DNA of 64,000 bases from Massospora cicadina (lineage: Eukaryota > Entomophthoromycota > Entomophthoromycetes > Entomophthorales > Entomophthoraceae), in the NCBI GenBank assembly GCA_022478985.1, contig JAKSZP010017451.1, positions 1-64,000 on the forward strand. Direction: 5' to 3'. This document shows, piece by piece, positions 1 through 9,699 of this stretch (its first letter is position 1; every line of letters starts with the position of its first letter). Position numbers and translations under genes: made by a program. The notes beneath the pieces are model-generated. The model saw nothing but the letters and a program-made list of their open reading frames with translations, did no database searches and had not been told where the DNA came from.

Positions 1-266
1 GTACCTCCCACCCCGTCGCTACCAGATGGTCTCATCCTAGTTCCCAGTTTAGTTCATCAATTCAGACCCCTTTTTACATACGTGTTCAATAGTTGTGCAA
101 GCCCTTACACACGTAACCCCCTCTCCTTCTCTTGGCATTCCCGCTGCCAACATAAGATAGCGTTTGCTTCTATGGGATGCCCTCCTATTGCTGAGTTCAT
201 TTTGTTGTTTAGTGTCTTATTGGAGGTGTCCATCCCCTGGTTGGACTTACTCAAATAGAATTAAAA
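1..266 (+). mobile_element. 3' end of a LINE-like copy (X4), cut by the window edge
   Basis: The first bases can be read as a Pro/Ser-rich protein end (PPTPSLPDG), comparable to the PPNPPSPSAIEG end of copy X3 near 28800-28850. The following untranslated tail contains GTCCATCCCCTGG at 228-240, which is also found near the 3' end of X3 (28968-28980). The tail ends in an A-rich stretch near 266. The 5' part lies outside the window and no TSD can be paired. Identification rests only on similarity to X3. Confidence 0.5.
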
Positions 267-541
267 TGAGAATCCTCTTGTATCAGTAGCTGTATGATAT
301 AAATATGCAGATGGTATGTGTTGTAATCGGTTTTATCAACCATCTTGAATTTTTTATTTATATATCTTATTCCATACTTTATCTAATAAGTAGATAGTGG
401 ATTAATTTTAGTTCATATTAATTAGTTTGACCTTTAAGCCATGTTTTTAAAGGTAGTAGCCTAATGTATTAATTACTATCATTTGGATCCCTAAACCCTG
501 CCAGCAAAACTCTCATTTCCTTAATTTATGGCCAATAATGC
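267..541 (+). repeat. Left part of the presumed P4 5' LTR, split by M1
   Basis: AT-rich DNA without a readable gene. It ends in AATGC (537-541), which nearly matches AATGA at 7693-7697 on the far side of M1, so M1 appears to have inserted here. The other half (7693-8243) ends in ACA followed by a primer-binding site, which is why I read the joined piece as the 5' LTR of plus-strand element P4. The LTR start is not determined. Confidence 0.4.
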
Positions 542-1141
542 TATTGGAATTTTGTGAGAAATAATGATAAGCAGGTGCTATGAAGGCTATGAAATTATTA
601 GTTCCCTATCTCTAGCAAAGATTAACACAATTGCAACGAAGTTATTAGTTCCGTTGCTATAGGTGATTCCAATTAAAAACAGAATCCTGTATGAAAAGAG
701 ACCAAAATTAGGCTATGCATGACAAAAAATCGTGGTACTTTAAAAGTTTTAAATGAGGTATATTTATAGGGGTAGATTTAATAGGTATGCATGAGGATTT
801 TTGAGATGCACCTAAGGGAAGATCTTTTCTATTAGATGGCCAACATTGCTGATTATTAATGCCATACTTGTGATGGCCAGATTTGATAATATTATTATTT
901 GGTGAGACCAATTTTCTTATATGATTTTCTGCATCATCAGATAGCTTAGCATCATCCCTTAGAGAAGGTCAACCTTCTCTAAGGGATGATGCTAAGCTAT
1001 CTGATGATGCAGAAAATCATATAAGAAAATTGGTCTATCCTAGAATCAGATATCTCCAACTTGGATTTTACAATCTCATTAGACTGAAATATCGAATAAA
1101 GATCTTGAGTACCTTCAGTCATTGTAGATGAATCCACAACA
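542..1141 (-). repeat. M1 3' LTR
   Basis: Matches 6983-7692 over its length, apart from a palindrome at 905-1036 here and a SINE at 7094-7225 in the partner. In element orientation it begins TGTTGTGGATTC and ends CCAATA. It holds no gene; short frames in it are repeated in both LTRs and are not coding. Confidence 0.85.
905..1036. repeat. Perfect 65-bp inverted repeat with 2-bp spacer
   Basis: Bases 905-969 are the exact reverse complement of 972-1036, with only CA between them. The partner LTR has a single copy of the arm (about 7494-7558) followed by different sequence, then rejoins at GGTCTATCCTAGAATC. The palindrome therefore arose in this LTR after M1 inserted, or is an assembly fold-back. 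The perfect arms, in a region where everything else has diverged, point to a recent origin. Confidence 0.95.
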
Positions 1142-1159
1142 ATGCCCTTCCTCAAGATC
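1142..1159 (-). other. M1 polypurine tract
   Basis: On the minus strand GATCTTGAGGAAGGGCAT lies directly before the 3' LTR start TGTTGTGG. This is where plus-strand cDNA synthesis would be primed. Confidence 0.6.
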
Positions 1160-2260
1160 TTGCCTAGGGAGAACATAGTTACGCAGAATTCTACTATGCA
1201 CTCTATTGATAGCAGTACCATTATCAACAGTGGCAATGGAGTATTCAATACCACAATGATAAATAGTACGGTACAGACCAGCCCATAAGGTGTCAGGTTT
1301 GTGAATCCTTCCTCCTAGCCTATGGTTATAGAAGAGTACCAGATCCCCGACTTGATATTCTGGTAGTGTAGGTATACTAGCGTTGGTTCTTGTTCCCTCC
1401 TTTAAGGTGGTAGCAGCAAGGGAACTTAAAGCTAAAGCTTGTAATTGAATGATTTCATCAGCTAGTCTCCTCATAGCTAAATCAGTAGTTTGCAGGGTAG
1501 CTTCCTCAAGTATAGGTTTTACACTTGAGGGGAGGATAGGATCTAGACCATATAAAGCTTTTAAAAGGAGACATTTCAATTATATGATGGTAGCTAACTC
1601 TATAGGCTAACATCTCACTAGGCAAATAGAGATTCCACCTACAAGGGCCATTGGAAGCCATATTTTGAAGAATGGCTACAAGGGTGCCATTTTCTCATTT
1701 GACCACACCATTAGTGAAGTATTATATGGGGACGTAAATGACTGATAAGTACCCATTAACTTAGTAAGTTTGGATAACCCTGAGAAATGAAGTTGTTCTA
1801 TTATCTGATAACAGGACTTTCAGGCTACCATGCCTGATGAAAACTTGCTTAAAAAGAAAGGACACCATAGCCTTAGCGGTGACTGTGGAGACTGAGATAA
1901 ATTCAATCCATATAGTAAAATGGTCGATAGCTAACTGAATATATTGATATCCATAAGTGGCAGTTGGGAGAGGACCTACCACATTGATACTCATAGTAGA
2001 GAAAGGTTTAGAAGGCCCCACTATTTTGTGTTGAAACATTGGATTTCCACCACATTGTTGTTGGCAAGTAAGACAAGACTCCAATGCATCGTGTACAGAT
2101 TCCAGCATGTTATCCCAGTAACAATGTGTTTTTAACCACTGTAGGGTCTTAGCGACAGCTCCGTGCCCTAAAGTTTGGTGGGCCTCCATAATAATATCTA
2201 TCCTCGCAGATGTCAAAATAAAGGGCAACCACTTAGATCCCAACTTTTTGTAAGATGAAC
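1160..2260 (-). pseudogene. M1 integrase, broken
   Basis: Integrase inserts the cDNA into the host genome. The N-terminal zinc-binding H-H-C-C region is readable (HQTLGHG ... CLTCQQQ), followed by the catalytic core. The usual first Asp is Asn (SINVVGPLP), the second is kept (LLSDN), and the Glu region is disrupted by a stop before ENGTL. A C-terminal segment at 1115-1579 contains YQVGDLVLFYNHRLGG and ends in RVHSRILRNY, like the tail domain of gypsy integrases. Core and tail are separated by frameshifts. No chromodomain is visible. Confidence 0.8.
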
Positions 2261-2399
2261 CTTCTTTAACCTGAGTATCTTCAGTTAGGGATTGTAACTT
2301 AGATATAACATCCTTAGATTCCCAGTACTATGGTTCAGGACTACCAATCAAGTCATAGATGCGATCCTCCTCACCAGAGAATAATGTTAGGATAGGCAA

Positions 2400-2830
2400 T
2401 CAAGAAAGTCCATCAGCGTTTTGATGAATAGTGCCAGCGCGATGTTGATTAATAAAGTTATAATTCTGAAGCTTTAGAGCCCATATAGCTAAGCGCCCAT
2501 CTGGATCCTTCATTTGTTACAAACAATTCAGAAAAACGTGATCTGTTACTATTTTAAAATGCTTGCCATAGAGGTATGGGCGGAAATGCTTGAGGGCGGA
2601 CAAAGCTGCAAGGCATTTTCTCTCAGTAATGCTATAATTGCGTTTGGCCTTAGAAAGGGTTTTACTATAGTACGTGAGGAGGTGATCAACCAGGTTAGTA
2701 TCATATTGAGCCAGAATGGCTCCAATAGCAATTTCAATGACATTGGTAATTAGTATAAAAGGTTAGGAAAAGTCAGGATGGGCTAAGATGGGTGCATTTA
2801 TTAAGGATTGGCACAACAGATTAAAAGCTT
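2400..2830 (-). pseudogene. M1 RNase H, broken
   Basis: RNase H removes the RNA strand of the RNA-DNA hybrid during cDNA synthesis. Readable motifs in order are AIGAILAQYD, YYSKTLSKAKRNYSITERK (the conserved SKxLxxAxxxYxxxExE block) and FKIVTDH. It follows RT directly and runs into the linker to integrase. One internal stop occurs after NCL and others follow. Confidence 0.8.
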
Positions 2831-2889
2831 GCTGTTGCGATTATTCCCATAAAAAAAGAGACTTCCTTGTGCAAAAGGTATACTAAAGG

Positions 2890-3640
2890 CTCCGCAACCT
2901 CAACAAAATGAGGGATGAATTGTCATTAATAACTAACCTTCCCTAAAAACTCTTGAATATCATGCAAGCTTTTAGGAACAGGCATGTCCAAACTAGCTTG
3001 TATCTTATTAGATAAGGGTAAAATTTCCTTACAATTGACTTTATGACCTAAGAATTTCATCTCAGTCTTAAAAAAGGCACAGTTGGATGGTTTTAGCTTA
3101 AGCAAAGTGCAACACATCCGGTCAAAAACTTCTTTTAAAATGAGCCAAATTCTTGTTAAAAGTGTGAGAAAACACAAAGTAACATCATCTAAATATACCA
3201 AAGCACAAAAAAGTTTCAAATCCCTAACAAGCCATTTATGGCTCTTTGGAAAGTAGCAGGGGCATTACAAAGCCCCTGCGGCATACAAGTGGGCTCAAAT
3301 AACCCCTCACTAGAGATTAAAGCACATTTTTGACGGTAAAAGGAGCCAGGTCAATTTGCCAATAACCACTAGCAAGGTCCATAGCTGAGAAATATTGTGA
3401 CCCAGACAAGAATCTCAATAAATCATCAATGCGAGGTAGAGGATAAGTGTCTTTTTGAGTGACAGCATTGAGCTGATGATAATCTATAACCACTCTATGA
3501 CCCCATCTTTTTTTGAATGAGTAGTAAAGGAGAAGCCCATGGACTCTTAGAAGGCGTTAACAGCCCCGCATCAAGGAGTTGTTTCAATTCCACTGAGACC
3601 TGAGCCTCTTCTACTTTAGATTTATATGGTCAAGCTCGAA
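2890..3640 (-). pseudogene. M1 reverse transcriptase, broken
   Basis: Motifs in order on the minus strand are LLDAGLLTPSKSPWASPLLL (fingers), [15 protein letters not shown] (palm) and VYLDDVT, the YxDD catalytic box, still intact near 3190-3210. The connection LGHKVN ... PKSLHDIQEFLGKVSY follows. Several stops and frame changes occur, so no enzyme could be made. Order and motifs are those of Ty3/gypsy RT. Confidence 0.85.
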
Positions 3641-3779
3641 TAGGGGGAGTATTACCATGTTTCCCCTGATACTGCACATCTTTAATTAGTCCAAAATCTC
3701 CTGAACCTTGGGCAAATACATCCGCATATCCTTCAATCAGAGCCTCAGCTATATGCTGTTGTTCTGGAGTGAGAGAATC

Positions 3780-4120
3780 TCCAAATTCGACGCCAATTCT
3801 AGCAATGATAGGGGGATCTTTCTAGCCCAAATTCATGTAGATCTCCACATCCCAACATAGATAAGATTTTGCTCACAGGAGTAGACTGCACATAGGTGGT
3901 AGGGTTATTGTGATTCAATTGCATAGGTCGAGCTGTGAGATTAACTTGTAGAATTGAAATAGTTCATTGTAGGCAGGATCAATTGATATCTGGACAGGGT
4001 AAAGCCTTCAAATGAGAGGTATTTTGATTACTAAGATCTCTAATACATGAGCAGTGGGTACAAATACTTGTACTCCCATATCAATAATGACTTGAGCTTT
4101 AGGGAATGGTAGTCGGAGAG
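3780..4120 (-). pseudogene. M1 protease-RT linker, possibly dUTPase-like remnant
   Basis: Between protease and RT lies a poorly preserved segment with VQVFVPTAHVLEI and then VNLTARPMQLNHNNPTTYVQ in another frame. Its place and the pattern N-L-T followed by a short strand resemble the C-terminal part of the linker domain in M3, P3 and M6. The match here is weak and I would not name it without a profile search. Confidence 0.35.
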
Positions 4121-4241
4121 TTGTAATATAAAGGCATACCCTCAGAAACACAAGTTGATGGAGGTGGAAGTATAGTTCTTGGTCCCAAGATTCGGTATTC
4201 TAGACAAGAGATAAAAGTGGTTATTTCAACAAGCAAACATG

Positions 4242-4640
4242 TCATTCAAGTTTTCCTTTGCTATTGGGAACATCTTGTGAAATTAAAGGTACCCAGTACC
4301 CAATTAAAGAAAGGTAATTGTCCTTAAGGCTTATTATTGCATTAAAATCTATGAGAAACTTGGTTCCCAAGAGCAAGTCATAGCAGTTGTTATCCAACAC
4401 TACTGCAGGGGCTGAAACAACCAACTTTCTAAAGCGCATTGTAAGATAGGAGTAAGCTCCTATAGACTTAGTGTAGGAAAGACCAGCAGTTCCTTAGCCT
4501 TGGGAATGGTTTAAGTCTGGTGCCAATTTTATCTTTCATAAGCCTGGATGAGATTAAATTGATGGGCGATCCCATATCAATAATAGCCAAAACTTTCACC
4601 TTATGCACGATGACTTCCACCTGGGTCACATCAGTGCTAA
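4242..4640 (-). pseudogene. M1 aspartic protease, broken
   Basis: Retroviral-type aspartic protease that would cut the Gag-Pol polyprotein. The active-site strand reads VLAIIDMGSPINLISSRL, with DMGS in place of the usual DTGA/DSGA. The C-terminal half has NCYDLLLGTKFLIDF, typical of the second conserved hydrophobic-Gly block in gypsy proteases. A frameshift separates the halves. It lies directly downstream of the gag zinc-knuckle region. Confidence 0.75.
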
Positions 4641-4669
4641 AGTTTGGATTAAAAACATCAAGGGATTAA

Positions 4670-6922
4670 TCAATTGAATTGACTTAGAAGAAGAAAAACA
4701 GAAGCGTAAGTGAAGATAGTATCTTTGTTGGCTAATTCATCAGGGACATCAAGCTCACCTGGAGCGGATATCACAGAACAATTGGTAGAGGAGTTAAAAG
4801 ATTTCAATGGAGGCACAGGAGGTAGGTCAGCACAGGGAGCCTCATGCCTTATGTTGACTACTCTTTTTTTGACTCTTCTGCTTGCTTTTTCCAACATTGA
4901 GATACCACATGACCCACAAGACCACAATAAGCGCAAAGCTCCTTTTTCAGTTTAGATTTGGATTTGGGTGGTTTCACATGGATATAAGAACAAGGGTTAT
5001 TCATGGAGGTCAGATGTACCACACCATTGGGAATCTCCATGAGTGCTTCTTTTGATTTCAGTAATAGATCAAAATTTCTTTTAAGTGATTTTAAATGTAA
5101 TAGCAACTGAGTGTGAGAAGTGAAGGCACTCATTACAGCTGATATGACATCATCTATGGTAATCTGGTTGTAAGTGGCAAGAGTCTGGTCCTCATTGTAT
5201 AATCTTTTAGAAAAATCTTGGATAGACTCTCCTCGTTTGATTTGAATATTAATAAAGGATTGCTTTTGGTTTGAAAGGATTCGATCACTCCCAAATTCCT
5301 TAATAAGGGCGGTCTTAATTTGAGCCCATGTATTGCAAACCTTCAGGTGAGGTACCATGATTTCTTGCGTGAACTGTATTAGGCAAGAGGTAATATAACA
5401 GACCTTCTGTTGATTGGTTGCCCCATCCATTGCATGCTCATATACAAAGAGAAATGAATGGATTCTACCTTCACCTGGTTCAATGTTATCCTTAAAAGTA
5501 GGTTTGAAGGTAGTTGGCTATTACTCAAAACATTTACACCCAATACCATGACTGGATCAGCTTCAGAGAGTTCATGTTCTGGGATAGGAGCTTGAGTGAT
5601 AATTCAATCAACTTTTTGCCTTAAATGATTGAGTCCTCCTGTATATTATGAACCCATTGAGCAAGATGATCATTTGCAGGATGTTGATTCAAGTTAGAAA
5701 TCACAGTGATCATCTCTTCCTGCTTGTTTTCCAGTACTCCACATCTAGCATATAACTGTACAATAGAAGCGTTTAGCCTTGCAAACTGGGTTTCTTGCAT
5801 AGTTTGGTTAGCATCTCATAAGCAATGAGCATTATCCACGCCATCCGGTAATTTGGTTAATGAGTAATTGGGGTCAATTGGGAGGCCTTCCAGCAATAAG
5901 AAACACCCTTGAGCTATGGCTCAGATTTGGGTTTCTAACGCTTGTACTCTTGATACTAGTAGAATTGAAGGTTCAGAATTGAGCATTGGAAGTGAGGAGC
6001 CAGGAGATCCTGGGGGTCCTTGCAACCCATCTCGACCTGTTGGTCCTGGTGGGCCTTGTTGACCCACTGGACCAAGAGGACCACATTCACCAGGAGGTCC
6101 CAGGGTTACTGAAGGGGAACTAGGTGGTCCTGGTGGTCCAGGAGGGCCAACAGGGCCAGATCCACTTTCTCTGATAGTACCCATCATTTGGACAAGATGT
6201 TTGACTAGCCCATCAAGATCACCAATGCGCTCCTCATGTTTGACCCACAATCAATCCAGTTGTCTTGTAATCTCATCCTCAAGGGAGGTGATACATTGGT
6301 GAATAGGGTTAGTGACATCGTTATGTTGCTGAGATACTTCTTGGCCAATGCATCCTACAACACCATTATTAATTCTCACTAACTGGTTATGTATACTGTT
6401 GATTTCTCTTCTATTATCAATAATGGCTTCATGATTATCCCATCCAAAGTTTAAAGTCATTTTATAAAATGAGGATAACTGATAGTGAAATTGTTGCACC
6501 AGAGTCAACTGGCGTTGGATCTCGAGATGATGCAACCCCAAAATCTGGAGTATATGGTGAATAGCGGGATGTACATAACGCCAGAGGTACTTCTCAGTTT
6601 TATCCAAACCAACTTTGGTAGGCTGTAACACTGCTCAGTTGTATAAGTTTATCATATTTTCAGCAACTTTAGATGCTCAGTCACAATTAGGATGAGCACC
6701 GGGCTTAATAGTCCCCTTATCAAGCCTTTGGCCATTTTTTCTACATTTGCAGCTTGAATCTGATAATTATTTTGGTCAGGGCCCTTGATGGCCAAGTCCA
6801 TAGAAGCTTGAAATTGCAAATTATTTGTATTAGCGGAGGCATCTCTTTCCTGTTGGAGTGTACCCATTGGGTGATACTCATCGTTCCTCAGAAGAGGAGC
6901 TTTCTTTGCTAGACATATTCAT
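4670..6922 (-). pseudogene. M1 gag with collagen-like repeats and CCHC knuckle
   Basis: Gag forms the particle that packages element RNA. The likely start is the ATG at 6922 (MNMSSKESSSSEER), soon interrupted. The N-terminal part (6251-6867) is helical with no known motif. A Gly-X-Y stretch at about 6000-6180 follows ([32 protein letters not shown]). The capsid-like part at 4858-5430 has MDGATNQQK and FGSDRILSNQK, and a zinc knuckle CAYCGLVGHVVSQC (CX2CX4HX4C) near 4880-4925. Stops lie between all blocks. The collagen-like block is rare in Gag proteins I know. Confidence 0.8.
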
Positions 6923-6965
6923 GGTTGTGAAAGTATGTTTTCACCAGGTAGCCTCAGAAGCAGAC

Positions 6966-6981
6966 CTGGCAGGGAGCACCA
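6966..6981 (-). other. M1 primer-binding site
   Basis: Minus strand TGGTGCTCCCTGCC begins one base inside the 5' LTR end. It starts with the TGG complementary to a tRNA CCA end and shares TGGTGCTC with the sites of P1, P3, P4 and M3. Confidence 0.5.
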
Positions 6982-6982
6982 G

Positions 6983-7692
6983 TATTGAAATTTCGTGAGA
7001 AATTATGATATGCAGGTTTCATAAAGGCTTTAATTTTATTAGTTCTGTGGCTCTAGCAAAGATTGACACAATTGCAACAAAGTTATTAGTTTTAAAATAT
7101 TTGAGGTGGGTTGACCTTGAGACAAATATACCACACTGAGAATTTTTCTAGCTAGTACAAGTTTTGAACTCAAAACCTTCACTAGGGTGGAAGCAGTTTT
7201 ACCTGCACAGCTAACCACCCATTAAAAAGTTATTAGTTTTAATGCTATAGTTGATTCCAATTAAAAACAGAATCCTGTATGAAAAGAGACCAAAATTAGG
7301 CTATGCAAGACAAAAAATCGTGGTACTTTAGTAGTTTTAAATGAGGTATATTTATAGGGGTAGATTTAATAGGTATGCATGAGGATTTTTGAGATGCACC
7401 TAAGGGAAGATCTTTTCTATTAGATGGCCAATATTGCTGATTATTAATGCCATACTTGTGATGGCCAGATTTGATAATATTATTATTTGGTGAGACCAAT
7501 TTTCTTATATGATTTTCTGCCTCATCAGATAGCTTAGCATCATCCCTTAGAGAAGGTTGATAACTCCAAAGGGTTGATTATCGGTCTATCCTAGAATCAG
7601 ATATCTCCATCATCGATTTTACAATCTCATTAGACTGAAATATTGAATAAAGATCTTGAGTAACTTCAGTCATTGTAGATGAATCCTCAACA
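6983..7692 (-). repeat. M1 5' LTR
   Basis: Partner of 542-1141. It contains a SINE insertion at 7094-7225 that the partner lacks. It would carry the promoter for M1 transcription leftwards. The stretch GGTATATTTATAGGGG (+ strand) sits where the M2/M3-type LTRs carry an antisense TATA-like box. Confidence 0.85.
7094..7225 (-). mobile_element. SINE-A: tRNA-derived short retroposon
   Basis: About 132 bp inserted in the M1 5' LTR. It is flanked by a 15-bp direct repeat AAAGTTATTAGTTTT at 7079-7093 and 7226-7240; the partner LTR has the site once (GAAGTTATTAGTTCC near 638-652). On the minus strand it starts GGGTGGTTAGCTGTGCAGG, resembling a tRNA A box, and contains GAGTTCAAAAC, which fits the B-box core GTTCRANNC. 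The 3' part (GTGTGGTAT ... GGTCAACCCACCTC) is shared with the insertions at 12724 and 13168. A non-autonomous Pol III element mobilised by a LINE is the best reading. Confidence 0.75.
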
Positions 7693-8243
7693 AATGACAT
7701 TGCCTTAATTGTCATATCGCCCATACATTATTATATTGAACTATCTTATGTTGCCCCATGCAGGCGTAGAATAATTGGTAAAAGTGTTTCTATACTTATT
7801 ATGGCCATCCGCTGGTAACTCAGTTACGTCTGGAGTAAAGTATCTTACTAGGGAATATCTCAAGCCCTAATTATTTGCTTTCTATCCAAATTGGATATTA
7901 TGGTTTTATTATACCATTCCTGAATGCTGCTTAGTAACTATGGAAAGCACCAATGAGAAATTTGGTAGAAGGAGGATATCTGGGCAGGCTAACCATCTGG
8001 AAAAGGGATCTTTTCCTGAAGAGGCTATGAGAGCCTACCTGGAAGATTACTTGAGAAAGCCTGTGAGCCTCAGGCATAATTTAATACTATAGTGTGCTCT
8101 CTTGTTTTTTAAAAAATCCTATTTTCATATACAAGGTTTCTTCTGATAGTTTTGGTTAAGTTACTATCCTCAAAAAGACCTTGTATTATGGAGTGCATAT
8201 ACCCTATGCACTTATAATACATGCCTCTGTTTCAATTTCAACA
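7693..8243 (+). repeat. Right part of the presumed P4 5' LTR
   Basis: No coding signal. It begins just after M1 with the second TSD copy (AATGA) and ends TTTCAACA, followed by a primer-binding site at 8246. This gives the LTR end of a plus-strand element whose gag resumes at about 40320. The 3' LTR lies beyond the window, so the pairing cannot be tested here. Confidence 0.5.
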
Positions 8244-8245
8244 CT

Positions 8246-8262
8246 TGGTGCTCACTATAGGG
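8246..8262 (+). other. P4 primer-binding site
   Basis: TGGTGCTCACTATAGGG, two bases after an LTR-like end ACA. It nearly equals the site of M3 (47533-47550, minus). Its complement ends TAGTGAGCACCA, as the 3' end of a tRNA would. Confidence 0.6.
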
Positions 8263-8270
8263 TCCCAAGT

Positions 8271-9167
8271 TGTTAGGAAATCAGCGTGCTAAGGAAAGAC
8301 CTTGCTTCCTTTGTGGGTATGCCAAGGCCCACAATGACAGCCATGGTCCACATTACACCATTGGTTTCAAAAAGCTCTAGAAGGGTGCGATGGAGAGGGT
8401 GTTTAAAAAGCTTTAACCTGCTAAATTGTTGCCCAATTGCCGTTTTGCTTATTGAAACAGCAAAAAGATGTCTTAAATATATTTAATTAAGCTTAAACAG
8501 GAAACTAAGGAAAAAGAATAATAAAGCCCTACTATTAGAAGGGTGCTTGGTATTATGGTGGTATTTTAGGATAGCTGCTAAGCTGGACTAAAGTTGTGGA
8601 GACAATTTCTGATTTCAGATTTTTTAATTAATGGATCCAATTCATGTTTTACCCTTGATATTATCATCTGATGTCTTGACTATTTTTGGGATTTTTATAA
8701 ATTCTGAATGTCTAAATTCACTTTTCAATTTTTACTGGGCTTTTGGGTTTGATCACATATTTTGGACCCTTTCTCTTTGACTTTTTGCTCTAAATTGGCT
8801 TGATACGCAAGTTTTTCTTCTCAGATTGATATCTGGTTGAGCCCTCTGTTGGGGACAGGAAACGGGGACCATGGTGGAGAGTTTTCTGATCTTTTCAATG
8901 TCTTCACAAAGTTGCTTTATATTCTTAAATAAAAGTTTCAGATTTTGACACTATGATGGGTTTGGGTTGGGGGTAGATGTGAAAAAAGCATTGGGCAAAC
9001 AGGGAGGGGAGAAGCCATCCCTCGTCCAGTGTATGCCCTAGTTCAGTGATTTGGGTGAGAAGCAGGGCCCTAGGGTTTGATCCTTTTTTGGTTTTAAAGG
9101 AGTACATGACCCTATCCATCTTAATAGATTGAGCTAAGGCCCTTACATTACCCTTTCTGGAAAAACA
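8271..9167 (-). repeat. M8 3' LTR
   Basis: Shares order and sequence blocks with 39205-40113, including TTAGAAGGGTGCTTGGT, GGGTTTGGGTTGGGGG and CATGACCCTATCCA. In element orientation it begins TGTTTTTCCAG and ends CCTAACA, and is preceded by the purine tract GAAGGAGGTGGACTA. Frames across it are conserved only because it is a repeat. Confidence 0.75.
9065..9142 (-). other. tRNA-like segment inside the M8 LTR
   Basis: The minus strand reads GGGCCTTAGCTCAATC at its start and TAGGGCCC at its end, 78 bases in all, so the ends can pair like an acceptor stem. TAGCTCAAT resembles an A box and GGATCAAACCC lies at B-box distance. A diverged counterpart lies at about 40004-40082 in the other M8 LTR, so it was present before M8 inserted. 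It may be an old SINE head. It is not a functional tRNA gene: the anticodon stem is poor. Confidence 0.4.
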
Positions 9168-9249
9168 TAGTCCACCTCCTTCAGGGGCGTTAGCTAAAGA
9201 CTGATTCTTATGTGGGATTGGGAGTTTTATGGCAGCAATTGTAGCCCCC

Positions 9250-9470
9250 CTTGGGGGGTAAGGTGAAGGTGCCTCAGTTTAGGCCTTGTGAAACTTGGCA
9301 ATTGATACTTGACAGTTCTTATAATCTTTGGATGGAACCCAACTATCTTCATAATATGGGAATCCCTTACAAGATACTAGGTACTGCAAACCGCGTTTGA
9401 CTCTTCTTTAGTTCAAGATCATCTCTACTTTAAACTCTGGTGCACCATCGACATGATGGGCTCCACCTCC
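9250..9470 (-). pseudogene. M8 chromodomain at the integrase C-terminus
   Basis: The minus strand reads RRVKRGLQYLVSCKGFP, then YYEDSWVPSKDYKNCQ and SIAKFHKA. This fits the chromodomain pattern xRRxxxxYLVKWKGYP ... E-x-SWVP ... IxxFH, with Cys replacing the usual first Trp. In chromoviruses this domain binds methylated histone H3 tails and steers insertion to heterochromatin. A stop occurs just upstream and after FHKA. Confidence 0.7.
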
Positions 9471-9699
9471 ACAGGCTTCTGTCATTTAAATGGTGGTAAG
9501 GAGGAAGCGTGAAAAGGATTTGTGAATCTCCTGTTATGCGTAAAGTTTCACGTGGAGGGATTCATTGTTTAACAACAAGAAAATGGGTAAGGGAGCTGCG
9601 AGTTTGCAAGCTAACTCACAACATGGCAGCTTAAATTTCAAATTCTTGGTATCCACCATTACCAAATCACTTTTTAATAGTCAAGAGCTTCACGTCGTT

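Larger units (their letters stand above)
542..7692 (-). mobile_element. M1: Ty3/gypsy LTR retrotransposon, degenerate
   Basis: Complete but dead element in the order LTR, primer site, gag (with collagen-like repeats), protease, RT, RNase H, integrase, polypurine tract, LTR on the minus strand. Protease-RT-RNase H-integrase order places it in Ty3/gypsy (Metaviridae). The LTRs at 542-1141 and 6983-7692 are recognisably the same sequence. Flanks AATGC and AATGA look like a 5-bp TSD with one change. Many stops and frameshifts interrupt both reading regions. It lies inside the presumed 5' LTR of P4. Confidence 0.85.

Noticed and set aside
708..911. 67-codon frame repeated almost unchanged at 7296-7499
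   Set aside because: It is the same place in the two M1 LTRs. No coding signal beyond the repeat.
8925..9119. Conserved 64-codon minus-strand frame with a relative at 39886-40089
   Set aside because: Both lie inside the M8 LTRs; similarity follows from the repeat and the tRNA-like segment, not from coding.
9065..9142. Functional tRNA gene
   Set aside because: The anticodon stem does not pair well and the segment is part of an LTR with a diverged counterpart.
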